From Epithemia pelagica (Eukaryota > Bacillariophyta > Bacillariophyceae > Surirellales > Surirellaceae): a stretch of 64,000 nt of DNA. Of this stretch, positions 54,145 to 64,000 are shown one piece after another. The DNA lies in NCBI GenBank assembly GCA_946965045.2, contig OX337230.1:1860001-1924000 (forward strand), read 5' to 3'. Every line of letters starts with the position of its first letter. Within the stretch, counting starts at the first letter, position 1. Both the position numbers and the translations under genes were made by a program. The notes beneath the pieces are model-generated. The model ran no database searches. It saw nothing but the letters and a program-made list of their open reading frames with translations, and was not told where the DNA came from.

Positions 54145-54464
54145 GGTGTTATTTGGTTGGTTCGATGTTTATTTAATGTGCGGTGTGATGTGGTTTATTT
54201 AATGTGTGATGTGATGTGAACCCGGATGTACCACGTGTGCCACGTATGTACCACGTATATGATACCCGGATGTGTGTTGTGATGTGCGACTCCTGGAAAT
54301 TTCCGTTGATTTCGACAAATTTTCGCCGAGTTTCAACAAATTTTCGCCGAATTTTCGCGATTTGACGGGAATGTGTGGCGTGTTGTGCGACCAAGGGTAC
54401 CCGGATGTGCGTTGAGTTTAAGTCTTGGAAAGGTTTTGAGAGGACGGGAGTTAACTATGAGTAA
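54145..54464. other. Spacer between the two copia genes, with short repeats
   Basis: 320 bp containing two-and-a-bit copies of a 21-bp unit TTTC(G/A)ACAAATTTTCGCCGA (about 54317-54362). It also has repeated TGTGATGTG and GTACCACGT stretches at 54175-54290. No coding frame is present. It may serve as the leader of gag-pol. Confidence 0.6.
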
Positions 54465-55244
54465 TTAAGCTTCGGTCTCCGAATCCCCACTCTCTTCCGA
54501 ATAATCAGAGTCGTTTCCAGGCTCAGAGGGGGCAGCACAAGCAACAGAAGAAGGGGTATCACCTTCAGCCAGGTGATTCTCGACCTCGGTACGCAAAGGG
54601 AAGATAGTTGCACGATGGTCCTCGATGGTATGGACCTCGTGGATGTAGGCAACGTAGTTATCTAGGCGTACAACGTTAGGAGGCAGAGGGCAAGTCGTCG
54701 CGTTCACGACGTGGATGGTATTGTAGTATCCAGTTGGGCGCTCGAAGGTTAGGAAGCGGAGGTGGACAGTACGGATGGGGTTGCCCGAGAGGGCGGCCAA
54801 GATGAGGCGACGCCTCGGAGAACGATGAAGTTGGTCGTTCAGACGGTCAATGTCTTCTTGGTCGACGATGTGGGTCACCGATTGGAACTGGCGTTCGATC
54901 TGGGTCTCCCCACGGATGATCTCGGGATCGAAGGTCGAACAAGTTGGTTGACGGAAGTACTTGATATGATCAGCAATCAACCGGGTGGTACGACGGGATC
55001 GAGAAGGGACGAGCCGACGAGGCGGACTCGGGGGCCGAAGCAACGGCGCAGGGATCGGAGCGTGAGGCTGGGTTGGAGTCTCGAATGGGTTGCTGTTGGA
55101 ACTGTCGACGGAGATGTTGACCGATGTGTTGGCTGCCTTCGGCGTCGGCACCAGTTCCTGCTGCACCAGGGTATCGGGCTGCCCGGGATGCAGTTTGGCT
55201 CGATAGATCTGTCGTACAGGAGTGATAAGCTCGTTAGTATCCAT
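54465..55244 (-). CDS. Extra ORF of the copia element, unknown function
   Basis: A 259-codon frame with its own ATG (55244), lying between the 5' LTR and gag-pol on the same strand. The start is only 36 bp from the LTR. Residues 1-90 are polar and proline-rich with an arginine-rich patch (RRLVPSRSRRTTRL). The middle seems folded (IKYFRQPTCSTFDPEIIRGE, then GYYNTIHVVNATTCPLPPNV), and the end is very acidic (EPGNDSDYSEESGDSETEA). I recognise no domain, and it is not a gag homologue that I can see. Being open in a young element suggests it is used. Confidence 0.6.
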   Translation of the reverse strand: MDTNELITPVRQIYRAKLHPGQPDTLVQQELVPTPKAANTSVNISVDSSNSNPFETPTQPHAPIPAPLLRPPSPPRRLVPSRSRRTTRLIADHIKYFRQPTCSTFDPEIIRGETQIERQFQSVTHIVDQEDIDRLNDQLHRSPRRRLILAALSGNPIRTVHLRFLTFERPTGYYNTIHVVNATTCPLPPNVVRLDNYVAYIHEVHTIEDHRATIFPLRTEVENHLAEGDTPSSVACAAPSEPGNDSDYSEESGDSETEA

Positions 55245-55280
55245 GAAACCACAAGGAAATAAGCTTTGAGACTGTTAATC

Positions 55281-56065
55281 TGTTACAATTCTTTCTGAAT
55301 CGTAGGGACATTGATGCTCGGTAGAGCAGACAATCAGGTAGGTCACCAACCGATAGTAGTATCTCCACGGGTCAGAGATACAACCAAGTCGTAGTCTATC
55401 AAAAGGATAGTCGGGACACAAAAGAGGATGTGATAAATGGTGATATTGTTAGATTGTGTGTTGATTACTACGATAGGTCTACGTGAAATGTTCGGTCCTG
55501 CCAAGGGTCATGTGTCATAGGTTCTTGGCGGCAACAGGTTTGGAATAGTTGGAGTCGATTCATGTGATGTATATGACATGTATATGTGGACGGATAACAT
55601 ATACAGGGTCAACAGCTCTTGCTTTGGGTTGGCATAGTTGTTTTCATGGCGCGCAGCTTGTTGACAATTTGGAGATTGTGGGAATGGAAATATGGTCTCG
55701 CGTGATCGTGTGTCGTGCTTGGGATACTTAGACCGTTGGGTCGGATAGATGCCGACAGCGCTCGGATGTCGCTTGGGCGCGCTCGATGATTTCGGGTGCG
55801 TACGCTTAGGGCGTTAGTATAATGTCCGAGCAACGGCCAAATTTACGTCCGTTGTAATACCGCACGACCCAGTTTAGTCTTGAGAGTGAGTTCGTCAATC
55901 TATTCTCACTTTTCATGATTTGCGAAGAAATATAGGTCGATATAGCGCGAAGCTAGGGAACATAGCTCGAAGCTAGATGGCATGATGCGATAGCACGAGG
56001 CTATGTGACATGGGGAATCGATGAGATGTAGAATCTAACCACCATAGACGGTGAGAATTCTAACA
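55281..56065 (-). repeat. 5' LTR of the copia element (785 bp)
   Basis: The same sequence as 47678-48462 apart from one base. In element orientation it starts TGTTAGAATTC and ends GAATTGTAACA. The bases immediately downstream in element orientation (revcomp of 55261-55280, GATTAACAGTCTC...) are where a tRNA primer-binding site would be; I could not assign the tRNA. Confidence 0.95.
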
Positions 56066-56070
56066 GCCAT
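56066..56070. repeat. Right 5-bp target site duplication GCCAT
   Basis: A direct copy of 47673-47677 at the right edge of the copia element. The LINE frame resumes here as GCC ATT GTT GAT GAC. Confidence 0.95.
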
Positions 56071-59000
56071 TGTTGATGACACGGACCTCTGTGTCACTCC
56101 TGCACCGGGTGGGCCCCGATCCTGGCCAGAATGGGATGCTTTTGAAGCTATGCAAGCCAGCCTCACCCATTGGCAGGGCCTCCTTCAAGCCTCTGGAGGT
56201 GCTATAGTGCCTGAGAAGAGTCATTGGTATTTGATTCGATTCAAATGGGACGCGGCAGGGCGATGGTCCTACGATTCCACCACGCCGCTTTCCATCCCAG
56301 CCCATCCACTTGGTCTACAAGTGGCAGACCATACCGGAGTACGCCAAACCGTGGAGCAATTGGGACTGAACGAAGGGCGCCGCACCGTCGGGGTCCGGTT
56401 AGCACCTGACGGGTCCAACCACCAAGAGCTAGAGCATGCAAGGGAGATTATTGCCACCTGGACTAACCGGATCACCACAGGGCGATTGCCAAAACACCTG
56501 GTCTGGCTGTCTCTTACCACTGGCATTCTTCCCAAACTCCTCTATGCATTGCCCGCAACCACTTTCTCCCAAGAGGATTGCCGGATACTAAACCAGGCTC
56601 TACTGAAAGTTGCCCTCCCTCACATCCAAGTGAACCGGCATTATCCCAGAGCTCTCGTGCACGGTCCACTGTCCTGTTTGGGTTTGGCCATACCAGATCT
56701 GTATATTGAACAAGGGCTCCAGCACATTAAACGCATGGTTACTTTTGGTCATCGGCCAGACAACATCCTCGGGCATTTACTCTTGGTGTCCCTCGAGGTT
56801 TTACATTTGGAGCTAGGTACCACAACCTCACCTTTTGGAAGCACAGCCCTCTACCCATGGTTTCATTTGGCAACTGATTCCTGGTTGCGCCACACGTGGT
56901 TCTTTTGCCACTCAAAAGCCATCCAGATCCGGATTCCTCCTCGACCGGGTTTCTTGTCTACAAACCGGGATGGGGATTGTGCTCTGATGGACATCATTAT
57001 CACCTATGGCCGCCCAGCCCTTCCGGAACTTGAGGTCTTCAACCGATGTAGGTTGTGTCTACGTATCTTCTGGGAGTCGGATCTTGTATCTGTTGATGGA
57101 CGAGCCATTCGGTTGAGCTGTTGGGAAGGTCGGAGATGTGTCCGTTGTGCATCCAAGATTGTGAGTTGGCCGGTACAACCCCGACCGGATAATGCCTCAT
57201 GGGCCATTTGGCGCCGACTCCTAACTACGACATTTGGCCTGGTATATCCCTCTCGGTGGATCTCACGACCGCTCAGGCAATGGCAACAACATCCGTCCCA
57301 GTGGTCTTGGTGGGTCAATCATTCAGCCAACATCCTCCTCTTCCGCGTCGATGATTCGGGCCGATTTGGGGTAATGAAACGCCCAACCAGCCGTGACCCT
57401 TTCCAGCCAAGTAATGAGCCGCCGGCCCTATTATGGCATTTACGCCAGTATTTCCCTCTTCGGCGCTGTGAAACGTTACCCCCACAGGGTGGACACCTAC
57501 GATCGGAGGATGTTGACCCCACAACATGGATCATTGACCAGCTGTTGCCACCCTTTCCACCGGGCGAGCCCATGGCATTGTTTCAATGCCGACAAGCCCG
57601 AGAAAAAATGACATGGGCATTCCAAATGTCCTATTCCCCCCTTACCGACGCATTCCTTTGCGCGTTTACAGAAGGGTTGGAGACCGGCACTGCGTTTTGC
57701 GTGTCGGATGGGTCATCCAAAGAGGGTGTGAGTGGCACAGCATGGATCGCTGGGGTAGAAAACAGTGATTTGGTCGTTTCTGGGGGGTTTAGGGTGCCAG
57801 GCAATCCTGCGACTCAAGATTCATACCGAGCAGAGCTGGTTGGGATTGTGGCAGGCCTATCTCTTGTGCAAACCTGTTGCCAGGTGTACCACCTACCCGT
57901 CGCCCGAGTCACATTTGGCTCTGATAGACAAAGTGCCCTGGACCGGGCCTTTGGGGATGTCCGTCCCATGTCCATGTCTGAAAGCCACTGGGATGTGGCC
58001 GCAATTCTATGCCGACTGCTTGGAACACTCCCGCAGCTACAAGCTACACCCAGACACATCCGCGGACATCAAGACGCCGACCCTATGGCCTCTCTTGATG
58101 TCTGGGCACACCGGAATATTCTCATGGACCTTAGAGCGGCCGAATGTCGTTGTGCCTTTGATCAGCCCACAGCAATACCTGGCCTTCGTATGCTTTGGGT
58201 GCCTTCCACTACACCACATGGCGAGGTAACCTCCCACACCATGTCGACTCTCCGCGACCATTGTACGGCACCGGCTGCAAGGGCATATTGGCAACATAAA
58301 CATGGTATTAGTGGTGACGATGGTTGTCTGGAGGTGGCCTGGGATGAAATTGCCCGAGCTATGCAATGGCAGACTCCTACACGTCGTCGATGGATTTCCA
58401 AACACGCCTCTGGATGGTGTGGTGTCAATCATAACCTTGTACGATGGCAATTTGAAACTGATGCCTCATGTGCTCTTTGTGGGTGGGAAAAAGAAGATGC
58501 TACCCATGTTTGGCTGTGCCCGTGCCCAGACGTTTCGGCTCTTTGGGCCTCTCTACTCCAGACTCTCCGTGCCCATTTACACCGCCTCAATTCCGCACCC
58601 CCAATCACTGAGGCTATTATCCAACGGCTTCAACAATGGCGCAGTGGGGAACCCTTCCCTGCATATCACTCAAACTTCCCGGGCTTAGCAGCGGCACTCG
58701 CATCCCAGGATCAGCTGGGTTGGGACGCCGCGTTTATGGGACGGTGGCACCCCTCCTGGCTCCAGGTACAACATACATATCTGCAATTCCTGGCCAGCCC
58801 ACAGTCCACTTCTATCTGGCTTTCCAAAGTCATCTCCCAGCTGTGGTCCATGGGGTTTGCCCCTTGGGAACATCGGAATGCTGCCAATGTGGCCAGGCGG
58901 GACGCCGCGCAAATTGCTCATGCTACAGCCGCCATTTCCAAGGAACTTGAAGCCAGGGACTGTGAGCTTCACCCCAGAGACCGCCCACTCTTCCACAGAG

Positions 59001-59122
59001 GTCCAATTATTCATGATGGTCACCAACTCCAGCAAATGCAATCCTGGTTGGTGCGCATCCAAGCCGCCCGGAGCTTGGGACAGCAGGATCTGACACATGC
59101 TATTCGCACACCACAGGCATGA
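56066..59122 (+). pseudogene. LINE ORF2, 3' part: RT end, RNase H, zinc knuckle
   Basis: It resumes with AIVDDTDLC, the RT catalytic motif (VDD). The thumb and connection follow, then an RNase H domain with the four acidic residues in FCVSDGSSKEG (D), YRAELVGIVAGL (E), VTFGSDRQSALD (D) and HIRGHQDAD (D). It ends with a CCHC-like CALCGWEKEDATHVWLCPC and a basic tail, stopping with TGA at 59120-59122. With the 5' part it would make one frame of about 1.9 thousand codons without any stop. No start of its own is expected. Confidence 0.88.
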
Positions 59123-59957
59123 TGCGGTTATCAGGGGGCGTCCATAGATGGATCAATGCCGCAGCATCTTTGACCAAGGCGGTTGTAACCAACGCAGAGA
59201 GGCTCATAACTGAACCACTACGGTGGTGGGAGGAGGGGTTGAGGGTTGTGGAGAGGGGGTGTGCACAGTCAAGGCGGTGCGTGAAATGCCAAGACCATGC
59301 GTGGAAGATGTTGTGCAAGCACAAGGGACCTCCCCGGTTGCAAAAAATAGTTTAACAAGAGCCTCCCGAAGGAGGCATATCATTGTTAAATGATATAGAA
59401 CAGTTACTACACAAGATCAAATCCAATAGGCGAAGAGAGATACGTAGGCTAGGCGCGCGAGATGTAGGCCGAATGGACCAGGCCTTCAAACTCTAATCCG
59501 AGGCCTACTTGTAAAAGATATGAGGAAGATTGGTTCTAAGACTGCGTCACATCCACGACTCAGACTTCTACGATCAGACCTCGCCAGAGGACTTGGTGTT
59601 TTTAATAGCCTCTAGAGCTAGCATTTCAGTAAGAAGAAATACATCAGAACTCTACTGCAGGGACCGTGCTGGAATTGAAGATCGGATATATAGTAATAGT
59701 AATTGTGGGCTTCCAAGCAAGTACGGCTTCCTTGGCGCTTCGATAAAAGGATAAAAGGCCTTTAAGTCCACCTTGTTGGTGTGGGACAGACGGGTCCAAT
59801 TTCCCCAGGTGCTCTTGCACATTGCCGTTGGAGCGGATGGTCAGCTCGATCCCGAAGCGTTATTCGCAGATGAAAATGAAAGACCGAACACTGATGTCTA
59901 CTTATTCACCGGACCTTGTTCAGGAGAGCAGTTGTTCGTCTATATTAAATTGGTAGA
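59119..59957 (+). repeat. Right direct repeat of the LINE (3' UTR, 839 bp)
   Basis: It starts at the ORF2 stop codon and ends at GGTAGA, before AACAAAATCATGG of the flank. It has the same sequence as 41645-42481 apart from a few changes. It holds a GCCTCC-CGAA-GGAGGC hairpin (59361-59376) followed directly by ATATCATT-GTTA-AATGATAT (59377-59396). There is no A-rich tail. Confidence 0.9.
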
Positions 59958-60128
59958 ACAAAATCATGGCTCATGGGGGCACGGAAAACAGCACTACGAG
60001 TACTTTGTTGTCCTCCAGCAAATAAATTTCCAATGACACATGGGCGCCAATTACTACTTCTTCTGATCCAACCTTGCCAAGGAGTTGCGTTCATTTCAGA
60101 ATGAAGGCTACGCTGAACATAAGCTTGA

Positions 60129-63100
60129 TCAGTACGCACCTTCGTAAGGACTCATCATAGGAGAAGTATGGTGAGCTGAATGAAGCAATGGGGAGGCTTG
60201 ATGTTGGTGGAGAAGATGATGATGAGATCCAGGAGAAGCACCAGAGTGCATTGTTCTGGAGTCATAACTCGATGAGATTGCCTGATGCAATAATGCAGTT
60301 GTCTCCGCAGATGCCTCAGGTGGGGTTGAATGAGGAGAAAAACGAACTTCTCCCTGAGGAGGGCTAACGTTCACAGTCCCGGATGTTCCAAAGAAGAAGC
60401 GTCTCATTGACCTGTTTGGTGCAGATGATGGTAGTCTATTCTGGGACTGCATCTCTGCATGTTGTCGTGCCCGATTGATTTCGGTCTGCTGAACACGCTG
60501 CATGTCACGCTGAATGTTTCCTGAGGAAAGGGGATTAACGCTTCGCCGCCTGTGAATCATTCCCGCGATGATACTTTTGCTATTCAAGACGCCTTCATTG
60601 TTGTGATCAAGCCTTTTAAAAGCAGCAAAAGTTTGCCTGATATCATCTTCCGATACCTTTCCTAACCGAACAAGCATGGCCAGAGCAAACATTTCTCGTG
60701 TACATTCCGCAAGACCATCGGACCTATCAGCAGTCAGGCTTAAGCGCTTGATCAAGGGACCAGTTGCTAATTCTCGCAAAGCGTCATCATCGAGCGAATC
60801 CCCAAATTGTGTCAACACCGCACGCTCGATTCGACGTTTACGTAATTCCAAAGGAATCATACTTATTTTTGACATGTTGTGCAGTAGAATCGTGCCTCCA
60901 ACTAGAAGATACACAGTTGCGAACAGCTTGCCGCCTTGGGTTACAGGTACGATATCGCCGTACCCAGTTGTGGTTAAGAGCACGGTAGTGAAGTACCAGC
61001 TATCCACAAGGGTGATGTTTTCAATCAGGTAAAACCCGACACAACCAACTGCGAGAATAACAAGGGAGTTCCCCAGAGCTCCCTGGAGCGTAAGAATGAC
61101 ATACTTCGCCGCCTTGATCTTGTACAACCTTTCGTCAACAATCTGATCAACCGTCGACACGGACGAGGTTTCGTTGTCACTACTTTCTCCCACATCATCA
61201 GAAGACTCGTTGAACATCGAGTGATCATTGCTACTCCGTGCCGACTCGTGATTGGAAAAGGTTTCGCTGCGACTTCTAACAGAACTGTGAACGGGAATCT
61301 GCACTTCGGAGAGTTCTTCATTCAAATGAGGTGTTCGATAAGGCGTTGAATTAACAGCTTTGCGAGCTTGGGAGCCGTTTGAGCTTCCCGAGGTGCCCCC
61401 TGGATCTCCAAAAATTTTCTTAAGGCCTATATCAAAGGACGCATGTCGAGTATGACTTTGGCGACCTAGGATTTGCCGTGTCATTGGTGATCCCAGAATG
61501 TTGGCCTGTACAGGAGACGCCAACTTCTTGGAGCTTACCTGTGGAGATGCGACAGAGAATTGAGGTGAGGAACCGTAGAACGGATGCACAGGAGGTGGCA
61601 CCGAAGTCTGTGGAGGTCCTGCAGGTGGTGGAGGGGGAGGAGGCGGTGGTGACGACTCCCCTGGAAGGTCCACTAGAGATTTGTCAGCCCAGCTGCTATT
61701 ATTCCGATGTTGTTGATGCCTGCGCTCATTACTGTAGCGTCCATGTTGGTGCTTACGCCGTGGTGTGTAAACGGCAGAACGAAAGGACCCAGGAGACCCA
61801 CCTCGTTCTGTTTGGAAATGACTCATTGGTTGCAGGTTCTGTGATTTATGGGCACGAGAACCGACGTTTCTTAGGGGAGTGAGTCGGTTGTGGCGTCGTT
61901 CCGCAGCGTCCTTCAGGTTTTGTATTCTTGCACAGTTTGGACAGGAATCAGCTTGTTTTGCCCGTGCATCAGTGTCAGCTTTGTCATCGAGCATGTTCGC
62001 AATATAGGAACCAAGCAATAGCCCGATACATGCGATACCAAAGTAGATAAAAATGGAGCATATGAGTTTGTTCACATCGGTTGTTGGCACGAAGTCACCA
62101 AGTCCGGCTGTTGTGAGAGAGATGACCGCGAAATATATACAGTCCAACGGTTCCCAACCTTCTTCGAGTCCAAAGATAAATAATGAGGCTGTAACATACA
62201 ATACAAAATAGAGAGCCAAATAGCTTGTTGGTCCTTCCAGTTGCTTTGGTGCGTTTGCGACGCCAAAGAACGCTCGTTGTCTAGTCTTGCATCTAGGACA
62301 AATGAATGTGGGATATTGTCGCTCATCCTCTGCTGCCAGAGATGTGTTTGGGTAAAAAGAAGCTCGGTTGAATTTTCCTTCGGGTGCTTTACCGATATTG
62401 GAAAACGGTGATCCTAACGGAGCACGATCCATCAACATCACTTTCTGATAGGAGCCAGGGAAATTTCTCCCATCATCAATATGTTGCTCCACGTCCAATC
62501 GTTCTGCAGACAACTGAGAATTTATTGGTATTGGACCTTCCTCGTCAAAATTGTCCAGCTCTTCTTCATCGTCAACGCATATGCTGTTGCGATGACTCGC
62601 GATGCTGTTATGTAGGCTTGCGACGTCTGCATTGTCAATAGCAACTGCAATCCCGTCACGTTGACTTGCATTGTCATCCTGCAGACTTTCCTGATCCAGA
62701 GCCACACTCTGCAAGGACCTTACAGAGGAGCGACGATGTTCTGTTTGCCACGAGTGCCGACGGTCTTCAAAGTACGGTGCCTCTGCTACACGTGGGTCTT
62801 CCCACGAGCTGAATCGTTCTCGCCCATTTGCCGACTCACCAATGGCCTTGTGTTGATGATTACCGTCCCACCGAGGTGGAAGGTTCATTGCCGAAGGATA
62901 ACTATGCGGCACGAATCCATTTCTACTCGTCATGTTGTAGGTTGGTGGAGTCGGCGTCCACATTTTGTGAGAGGAGAGAAACGGTGATTGTTGCTGTGTG
63001 AAAACAGGAGGCGAGGAGGGATATTGCTTGCCGTAGCCATTCGACGCATGGTAAACGTTTTGATTTGGATCCGTCGGATACATTCCAGGTGGAGGTGGTA

Positions 63101-63941
63101 CCAACTGAGAAGGAGGAGAAGGAAGAGGTTGAACCTGCGACGGTGGAGCAGGTACTCTGATTTCTGGTTTCGGTGGTCGAGTGAGGCTTGGTCTTCTTTG
63201 CTGCTGAGATGGCACTTGATGTTGCGGTTTCGACATTCTCCTGTGCTGTATATTATTACCATTTACGGCAAAGGCATAATCGTTGTCATTATCAGAATCG
63301 GATGAGTCATTGTCGCGAGAAAAGCTTGAGTCTACATCTGGTTTGGTCTGATGTTGAACAAAGGTGACCGGAGAAGCCAGGTTCCTGGAAGCTTGGAGTG
63401 GCTGTGATTGTTGCTTATTCTTTACCTCTTTTGCATCATCTTCGTCATCGTCATCTTCGTCCGGCGGTAGTGGAATGTTGTCCATTTTCATCCCCTTCCA
63501 ATCTCGTCCACCAGTTGCAAGGGTCGCCGCAGCAGCATCTCCACTACGAGCTCTGGTTTGCCTCGTATACTGTGGTTTCTTATCATTGTCCACTTCTGGT
63601 TCTTTTGAGTTTGTTGTGGTTTTCTCATCGTCCGCAGCATGCTCCAACATATAGTCGGAATCGAACGTCGGTGCTCTTGAGTGATGACGCTCGCTTTCAG
63701 AAGGACCGTCGCCTGTGGTCTTATTATGGATATGTTTACTCTTTGCAACCATTTCCTCCTCCGAATCAGACAAATCCATGATGATGGATTCATCCGCCAG
63801 GTTGTGGTGATGTCCATTGATTCTTCGTCTAGGAAGAGAATTGGGAGGTGATTCAAGCCCCGTATCATCGGCAGCACGTGGTGAATGATCAAATACAAGA
63901 CTGCCTGAGGTTGAATCTGTGTCTTTCAAGCCATGGATCAT
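60129..63941 (-). CDS. Two-pore-domain potassium channel, long cytoplasmic regions
   Basis: At least 1270 aa from ATG 63941. The frame stays open to the window edge without another ATG, so the true start may lie beyond it. Residues 1-500 are polar and repetitive (poly-Asp, Pro-rich, His/Gln-rich). Channel unit 1 (about 570-650) has YFVLYVTASLFIFGLEEG, the filter TTAGLGDF and a following helix. A linker with CPNC and a proline run (about 760) follows. Unit 2 (about 950-1030) has the filter TTTGYGDI, and then AVLTQFGDSLDDD. A degenerate EF-hand-like loop DHNNEGVLNSKS (about 1113) lacks the final Glu. The order TM-P-TM twice is that of K2P/TPK channels, which set resting K+ conductance. The 3' end is 171 bp from the LINE. 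Confidence 0.85.
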   Translation of the reverse strand: MIHGLKDTDSTSGSLVFDHSPRAADDTGLESPPNSLPRRRINGHHHNLADESIIMDLSDSEEEMVAKSKHIHNKTTGDGPSESERHHSRAPTFDSDYMLEHAADDEKTTTNSKEPEVDNDKKPQYTRQTRARSGDAAAATLATGGRDWKGMKMDNIPLPPDEDDDDEDDAKEVKNKQQSQPLQASRNLASPVTFVQHQTKPDVDSSFSRDNDSSDSDNDNDYAFAVNGNNIQHRRMSKPQHQVPSQQQRRPSLTRPPKPEIRVPAPPSQVQPLPSPPSQLVPPPPGMYPTDPNQNVYHASNGYGKQYPSSPPVFTQQQSPFLSSHKMWTPTPPTYNMTSRNGFVPHSYPSAMNLPPRWDGNHQHKAIGESANGRERFSSWEDPRVAEAPYFEDRRHSWQTEHRRSSVRSLQSVALDQESLQDDNASQRDGIAVAIDNADVASLHNSIASHRNSICVDDEEELDNFDEEGPIPINSQLSAERLDVEQHIDDGRNFPGSYQKVMLMDRAPLGSPFSNIGKAPEGKFNRASFYPNTSLAAEDERQYPTFICPRCKTRQRAFFGVANAPKQLEGPTSYLALYFVLYVTASLFIFGLEEGWEPLDCIYFAVISLTTAGLGDFVPTTDVNKLICSIFIYFGIACIGLLLGSYIANMLDDKADTDARAKQADSCPNCARIQNLKDAAERRHNRLTPLRNVGSRAHKSQNLQPMSHFQTERGGSPGSFRSAVYTPRRKHQHGRYSNERRHQQHRNNSSWADKSLVDLPGESSPPPPPPPPPAGPPQTSVPPPVHPFYGSSPQFSVASPQVSSKKLASPVQANILGSPMTRQILGRQSHTRHASFDIGLKKIFGDPGGTSGSSNGSQARKAVNSTPYRTPHLNEELSEVQIPVHSSVRSRSETFSNHESARSSNDHSMFNESSDDVGESSDNETSSVSTVDQIVDERLYKIKAAKYVILTLQGALGNSLVILAVGCVGFYLIENITLVDSWYFTTVLLTTTGYGDIVPVTQGGKLFATVYLLVGGTILLHNMSKISMIPLELRKRRIERAVLTQFGDSLDDDALRELATGPLIKRLSLTADRSDGLAECTREMFALAMLVRLGKVSEDDIRQTFAAFKRLDHNNEGVLNSKSIIAGMIHRRRSVNPLSSGNIQRDMQRVQQTEINRARQHAEMQSQNRLPSSAPNRSMRRFFFGTSGTVNVSPPQGEVRFSPHSTPPEASAETTALLHQAISSSYDSRTMHSGASPGSHHHLLHQHQASPLLHSAHHTSPMMSPYEGAY

Positions 63942-64000
63942 GCGTTGAAATGCGTTTGGCGATTCTACTGCCCCGTTGACAGGTGCATCGGCACCAGTTT

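Larger units (their letters stand above)
47678..56065 (-). mobile_element. Ty1/copia LTR retrotransposon, CoDi-like, nested in the LINE
   Basis: An 8388-bp element with two 785-bp LTRs, a 5-bp GCCAT duplication and intact internal genes. In element orientation (minus) the order is 5' LTR (55281-56065), an extra 259-aa frame, a 320-bp spacer, the gag-pol polyprotein, a purine tract and the 3' LTR. Integrase comes before reverse transcriptase, defining Ty1/copia. The near-identical LTRs and open frames suggest a very recent insertion, possibly still competent. Confidence 0.96.
42482..59957 (+). mobile_element. LINE (EN-RT-RNase H), interrupted by a copia element
   Basis: The LINE runs from a short leader through ORF1 (42569-45016) and ORF2 (about 44952-59122, split at 47677/56066) to the 839-bp 3' region ending at 59957. 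Without the insertion the unit is about 9.1 kb. The EN-RT-RNase H-CCHC order is that of diatom LINE-like elements (Ambal-like by memory). No poly(A) or clear target duplication is visible at the ends. The insertion interrupts the RT active site, so this copy is dead. ORF2 is otherwise uninterrupted over 5.7 kb, which argues for a recent origin. Confidence 0.85.

Noticed and set aside
42482-59957. LTR retrotransposon instead of a LINE
   Set aside because: Despite the flanking direct repeats, the genes encode an AP endonuclease and a LINE-type RT-RNase H order without protease or integrase.
41630-59975. Target site duplication for the LINE
   Set aside because: ACAAATGGTTGCT on the left and ACAAAATCATGGCT on the right are only loosely alike and do not sit symmetrically at the repeat ends.

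Overview
The window is nuclear DNA of a diatom, most likely a pennate one. The evidence is: dense intron-poor genes with short GT-AG introns (70 to 210 nt); a nuclear psbW-like gene whose precursor has a signal peptide ending in the AAAF-type plastid-targeting junction; a CoDi-like Ty1/copia retrotransposon; a LINE with apurinic endonuclease, RT and RNase H; and protein families I know only from diatoms. No prokaryotic features are present.

Region by region. 0-0.6 kb: an LTR end and a tyrosine-recombinase-like fragment, both mobile-element debris. 1.6-26.2 kb: a compact housekeeping block with a DUF4336-like protein, a secreted or ER-targeted AlkB-like 2OG-Fe(II) oxygenase, TFIIE-beta, THOC5, a small acidic-tailed protein, PsbW, an uncharacterised protein, a DENND4-type Rab GEF with PPR and zinc ribbon, a type II membrane alpha/beta hydrolase, CHMP5/VPS60, and MCM2, with two members of one uncharacterised diatom family flanking MCM2. 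26.2-35.7 kb: an accessory island holding a small TIR element (27.4-28.3 kb) and then an undescribed-looking composite element of about 7 kb. That element has a 5' leader with spaced 25-bp repeats, a broken lysine/acid-rich gene, a 30-bp minisatellite, and a convergent 1153-aa protein with zinc motifs and a DDE-like core. 35.8-41.3 kb: TM9SF, eIF4A and a secretory cyclophilin. 41.6-60.0 kb: a LINE flanked by almost identical ~838-bp direct repeats. Its ORF2 is split exactly at the RT active site by a copia element with 785-bp LTRs and a 5-bp GCCAT duplication. 60.1-64.0 kb: a large two-pore K+ channel gene, probably running off the window.

The host genes do not form a pathway. They are single-gene units, often convergent or divergent, with 150-700 bp between them. 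The mobile DNA is layered in time: the LINE came in first and the copia element then landed inside it. The near identity of both repeat pairs says both events are recent. The best candidate for something undescribed is the 28.4-35.6 kb element; the LTR-like repeat architecture of the LINE is second.

All splice sites and domain calls were made by eye. No homology search was run.
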